This document shows positions 60,910-64,000 of a DNA stretch of 64,000 bases, in pieces. The notes under the pieces were generated by a model. That model saw only the letters and a list, made by a program, of their open reading frames with translations, was not told the origin of the DNA and searched no databases. Location: contig NZ_AP022314.1 of assembly GCF_009936235.1 (NCBI RefSeq), forward strand, positions 3,348,001-3,412,000, given 5' to 3'. The position numbers were made by a program, and so were the translations under genes. The DNA is from Mycobacterium xenopi. GTDB taxonomy: Bacteria > Actinomycetota > Actinomycetes > Mycobacteriales > Mycobacteriaceae. Position 1 is the stretch's first letter. The number at the start of each line of letters is the position of its first letter.

Positions 60910-62175
60910 GTGAACGACGACCCGGGCGCGGATGCCGTCCGTCGCCAGTATGAGCGGTGGAGGTATCCCCGCCCCGTAGCGGATCTCGAGGCCTGGACCG
61001 CTGACCACTGGGAATGGTTCGACCCCGCGCATGCGCACCGAATATTGTGGCCCGATCGCGAATACAGACCCGATCTCGATATTCTCATCGCAGGTTGTGG
61101 CACAAGCCAGGCGGCAATTTTTGCCTTTACCAACCCCCTGGCAAAAGTGGTAGCCGTCGATATCAGCCAGCCATCCCTGGACCATCAGCAATATTTGAAA
61201 GAAAAGCATGAGCTGGACAACCTCGAATTGCGCCTGCTCGACATCGAAAAGCTGACGACGCTTGGACTCGACTTCGACCTGGTCGTAGCGACCGGCGTTT
61301 TACATCACCTGGCCGATCCCGTGAAAGGTATGAAAGCGCTCGCCGGATGCCTGCGGCGGGATGGCGTGCTGGCAGTGATGCTCTATGCGAAATACGGCCG
61401 TATCGGCGTCGAGCTGCTGGAGTCTGTATTTCGCGACATGGGACTCGGCCAGGACGAAACATCGGTCAAAATTGTCAAAGACACACTCTCGGCGCTTCCG
61501 CCGGATCACCCTGTTCAGAATTATTTGAAGATCGCGCGAGATTTGCAGTCCGACGCCGCGCTGGTCGACACGTTTCTGCATGGCCGTGCGCGCAGCTATA
61601 CGGTAGACGAATGTATTGACCTCGTCACCTCTGCCGGGCTGGTATTTCAAGGGTGGTTCCATAAGGCGCCGTATTACCCGCACGATTTGTTCGCGCCGGC
61701 CAGCAAGTTCTATTCGGCCGTAAATGCGTTGCCGGAAAGGAAGTTGTGGTCGGTGATGGAGCGTCTACAGACATTGAACGGGTGCCATTTCTTCATGGCG
61801 TGTCGCTCGGAGCGGCCCAAAGAGAGCTACACGATCGATTTCTCGACCGTCGACGCCCTCGAATACGTACCGATGCTGCGCACCCGCTGCGGCGTCTTTG
61901 GCACCGACATTGTTTGGCCCGGCGCGCGTATGACCATGAATCCGGCTCAGTTGCCGTTCGTACAGCACGTCGACGGGCGTCGCACGATTCGACAGATTGC
62001 CGCCTGTGCGGCGGCGCGGACGTCCCAGGCAACCCCAGCCGACGCCGCCAACCTGGAAGCGTTCGCCCGCAAACTATTCCAGTCGCTGTGGCGTCTCGAT
62101 TGGGCGGCGATGGCGCTGAACCCGTCCACAGCGAGCGCCTCTCCGTCAACTCACACCAAGCGACCACATATGTGA
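60910..62175 (+). CDS. Class I SAM-dependent methyltransferase
   Basis: A 421-residue protein. The SAM-binding motif I is ILIAGCGTSQAA, then VVAVDISQPSL (motif post I) and LVVATGVLHHL (motif II/III). The region after about 290 has an additional domain with FVQHVDGRRTIRQIA, similar to a small PqqD-like helix-turn-helix fold. Substrate unknown. GTG 60910 has only a weak GGTGA upstream. It is divergent from ffh. Confidence 0.8.
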   Translation: MNDDPGADAVRRQYERWRYPRPVADLEAWTADHWEWFDPAHAHRILWPDREYRPDLDILIAGCGTSQAAIFAFTNPLAKVVAVDISQPSLDHQQYLKEKHELDNLELRLLDIEKLTTLGLDFDLVVATGVLHHLADPVKGMKALAGCLRRDGVLAVMLYAKYGRIGVELLESVFRDMGLGQDETSVKIVKDTLSALPPDHPVQNYLKIARDLQSDAALVDTFLHGRARSYTVDECIDLVTSAGLVFQGWFHKAPYYPHDLFAPASKFYSAVNALPERKLWSVMERLQTLNGCHFFMACRSERPKESYTIDFSTVDALEYVPMLRTRCGVFGTDIVWPGARMTMNPAQLPFVQHVDGRRTIRQIAACAAARTSQATPADAANLEAFARKLFQSLWRLDWAAMALNPSTASASPSTHTKRPHM

Positions 62176-62534
62176 GCATTCCGTAACGGCACCTTAACGG
62201 TGACTGGGCGTAACCAGCCTTTTACCTGATCGCAAATCACACACCGGCGCGTCAGTTTGCGGATTTAAGTTCGCCGACTCCAGCGATCGGGTTATGGCCA
62301 CCGCGAGAAATCTCGCACGTGGTCGCCGGCACCACTGGATGCCTGAAAATGGGCGGCCACCGGAAGCAATTTGTTAAAAGTTCGTCCGCCGACGTTAAGA
62401 AGCAATTAACGCGCTGGGGTTTCCGCACTCGCTACGCGAAGGTATAGCCGTGGATCCATTGCCAGACATCATCACACGGTGATCACCCCGGTCGGCCCTC
62501 TTAACGGGTCGACCTATTTCCCTAGGAGAAGTAC
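62176..62534. other. Intergenic region upstream of the PE/PPE pair
   Basis: About 359 bp, more AT-rich than its surroundings. An inverted repeat CGTTAA (62393-62398) and TTAACG (62406-62411) separated by 7 bp could be an operator. AGGAGAA at 62524-62530 is the ribosome-binding site of the PE gene. No gene or structured RNA was recognised. Confidence 0.4.
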
Positions 62535-63418
62535 ATGTCTTTCGTGAAGACGCTGCCCGAAGCGCTCGCAGCGGCGTCCAGCCAGCTGGAGGGTCTCGGC
62601 ACTTCGATGGCCGCCGAGAGCGCCGCCGCCGCCGGTCCGACCACGGCCATCGCCCCCGCAGCCTCGGACGAGGTGTCGGCGCTACAGGCGGGAATTTTCT
62701 CCACCTATGGCCAGCTCTACCAGACAGCCAGCGCCCAAGCCCAAGCCATTCACCAACAATTCGTGAACCTTTTGGCGGCCAGCGCCGGGTCCTACGGAGA
62801 AACCGAGGCGGCCAACCAGGCGGTGGCCGCCTCGACGCCGCTGACAGGGCTGAGCTCCCTGGTCGGGGCGTCGCCGGCTGCCGCGCCGACGCAAGCCACG
62901 GGCCTGGGCGACATCCTCGAAGGCTTGGCCCAGGCGCTCGGTAATTCGCCGCTAAGCAGTCCCATCGCCAACTTATTGAATATCAACACCGGCAACTGGG
63001 CGTCGGCGGGATCGGACCTGATCGGAATGGCCGGCGGCGGTCTTCTCACCGCCCTGCCCGAAGAGGCCGCCGAAGGCGGACTGGAAGGCGGCTTGGCCGA
63101 CCTGGCCGGCACGGTCAGCCCGGCGGGGGCGGCGGTGCCGCGGCGCTGGGCGCCACACCGGTGTTGGCCGGGGTCGGGCAGGCATCGTCGGTCGGGGGCA
63201 TGTCGGTCCCGCCCAGTTGGACCGGCGAAGCGTCGGCGGCCAGCGCTCCGGTACGCCTGGCGGCTCACAGCTGGACGACCGCCGCGCCGGAGACCGCGCC
63301 GGTAGCCACAATGCCCGCCGGAATGCCGTCGGTCGCGTCGGCCGGTCGCGGCGGCTACGGCTTGGGCGCCCCACGCTACGGCGTCAAACCAAAGGTAATG
63401 CCCAAACCCAGCGTTTAG
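62535..63418 (+). pseudogene. PE protein with SVP-type C-terminal region, frameshifted
   Basis: The first 99 or so residues are a PE domain (MSFVKTLPEALAAASSQLEG, SYGETEAANQAV). A Gly/Ala-rich linker follows. Near 63130, in a GCGGGGGCGG run, the frame changes; the downstream frame encodes GQASSVGGMSVPPSWTGE and a tail RGGYGLGAPRYGVKP, typical of PPE-SVP proteins. One base restores a protein of about 294 residues. A PE domain joined to an SVP tail is the less common arrangement. The lesion may be an assembly error. Confidence 0.78.
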
Positions 63419-63490
63419 AAAATTGAGCCGGCCAACGGTGTCCGGTAATCCCGATGCGCCACTGGATTTTATAGACAGGATCTGGAGAAA

Positions 63491-64000
63491 ATGTTCTTCG
63501 ATTTCGCAGCGCGGCCCCCGGAAATCAATTCGGCGCTCATGTACTCCGGTGCCGGGGCAGGCCCGATGGTGGCCGCCGCCGCGGCGTTCAGCAACTTGAG
63601 CGGTGAGCTAAGCGCGACGGCGGCGTCCTACCAGTCGGTGATCTCACAACTCACCGGCTCAGCCTGGCAGGGTCCGTCGGCCGCGGCGATGGCCGCCGCC
63701 GCCGAGCCCTACATCACCTGGCTGAGCACGACCTCGGGGCAACTGCAGCACGCCGCCTCCCAGGCCATCGCATCGGCGGCCGCCTACGAGACCGCCTTTG
63801 CCGCCACGGTGCCGCCGCCGGTTATCGCCGCCAACCGGGCGCAGCTGGCGATGCTGGTGTCGACCAACTTCCTGGGGCAAAACACCCCGGCGATCGCGGC
63901 CAACGAGGCTCAATACGCGGAAATGTGGGCCCAGGACGCCGCCGCAATGTATGGCTACGCCGCGTCCTCGGCGGCCGCCGCGCAGCTCACCCCGGTGACT
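63491..64000 (+). CDS. PPE family protein (partial, runs off the window)
   Basis: Starts ATG 63491 after GGAG and continues open to the end. The PPE domain is plain: MFFDFAARPPEINSALMYSG, the Trp of SAWQGPSAAAM, and NFLGQNTPAIAANEAQYAEM. It is the expected partner of the PE gene 70 bp upstream; the pair would be exported by a type VII system. The C-terminal part and subfamily cannot be seen. Confidence 0.93.
   Translation, partial: MFFDFAARPPEINSALMYSGAGAGPMVAAAAAFSNLSGELSATAASYQSVISQLTGSAWQGPSAAAMAAAAEPYITWLSTTSGQLQHAASQAIASAAAYETAFAATVPPPVIAANRAQLAMLVSTNFLGQNTPAIAANEAQYAEMWAQDAAAMYGYAASSAAAAQLTPVT

Noticed and set aside
1..64000. CRISPR arrays, tRNA or rRNA genes
   Set aside because: No regularly spaced direct repeats and no cloverleaf or rRNA sequence were seen; detection by eye is limited and tRNAscan-SE would be decisive for tRNAs.

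Overview
The window is high-GC mycobacterial chromosome. PE/PPE genes, a DUF732 secreted protein, WS/DGAT, Mkl and a GAF-ANTAR protein all point to a slow-growing Mycobacterium. The two ends follow the gene order of M. tuberculosis Rv2888c-Rv2898c (amiC, tsf, rpsB, M23 peptidase, xerC, viuB, dprA, comM-like, yraN) and Rv2901c-Rv2916c (DUF2469, rnhB, lepB, rplS, lppW, trmD, rimM, KH protein, rpsP, SnoaL-like, dacB2, TetR, amidohydrolase, pknI, amidohydrolase, ffh). These assignments come from recognising the translated proteins; no search was run.

Between yraN (ends near 12.8 kb) and the DUF2469 gene (starts near 45 kb) lies about 32 kb of accessory DNA. Its main feature is a set of fluoride (crcB-motif) riboswitches. 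I find six good matches and one variant between 15.5 and 40 kb, on both strands: (1) a variant before a second-type enolase; (2) one before a seven-gene operon of a Nudix hydrolase and a hydrogenase-4/formate-hydrogenlyase-like membrane complex; (3) one with no intact gene after it; (4) one before two overlapping MutS-like ATPase genes; (5) one before a Mkl-type ABC ATPase; (6) one before an EttA-like ABC-F ATPase; (7) one before a cysteinyl-tRNA-synthetase-like gene and an RfbE/Wzt-like ATPase. A triple-DUF190 gene and a PadR regulator sit in the same island. No CrcB or CLC-F fluoride exporter is visible. I read the island as a fluoride-responsive gene set made largely of paralogues of housekeeping Mg2+/phosphate enzymes. 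The hydrogenase-like complex has lost the cysteines for both the NiFe site and the small-subunit proximal cluster, so it should not be a hydrogenase.

Four insertion sequences are resolved to the base by inverted repeats and target duplications. An IS1634-like element (5731-7695) sits at the stop codon of a lactate-monooxygenase-like gene. Two apparently identical IS1380-family copies (26012-27704 and 48121-49813) have different 5-bp duplications; the first sits just upstream of a PE gene and the second interrupts lppW. An IS3-family element (34124-36580) interrupts an MFS transporter gene and carries a broken ERCC4-type nuclease gene inside its ends.

Several genes (xerC, a PPE, a PE, an epimerase, lppW, the IS1380 transposases, the ERCC4 nuclease) have single-base frameshifts, nearly all explained by one missing G or C. 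That pattern could be real decay or uncorrected homopolymer sequencing error. The right end holds a methyltransferase gene and a PE/PPE pair, the PPE running off the window.
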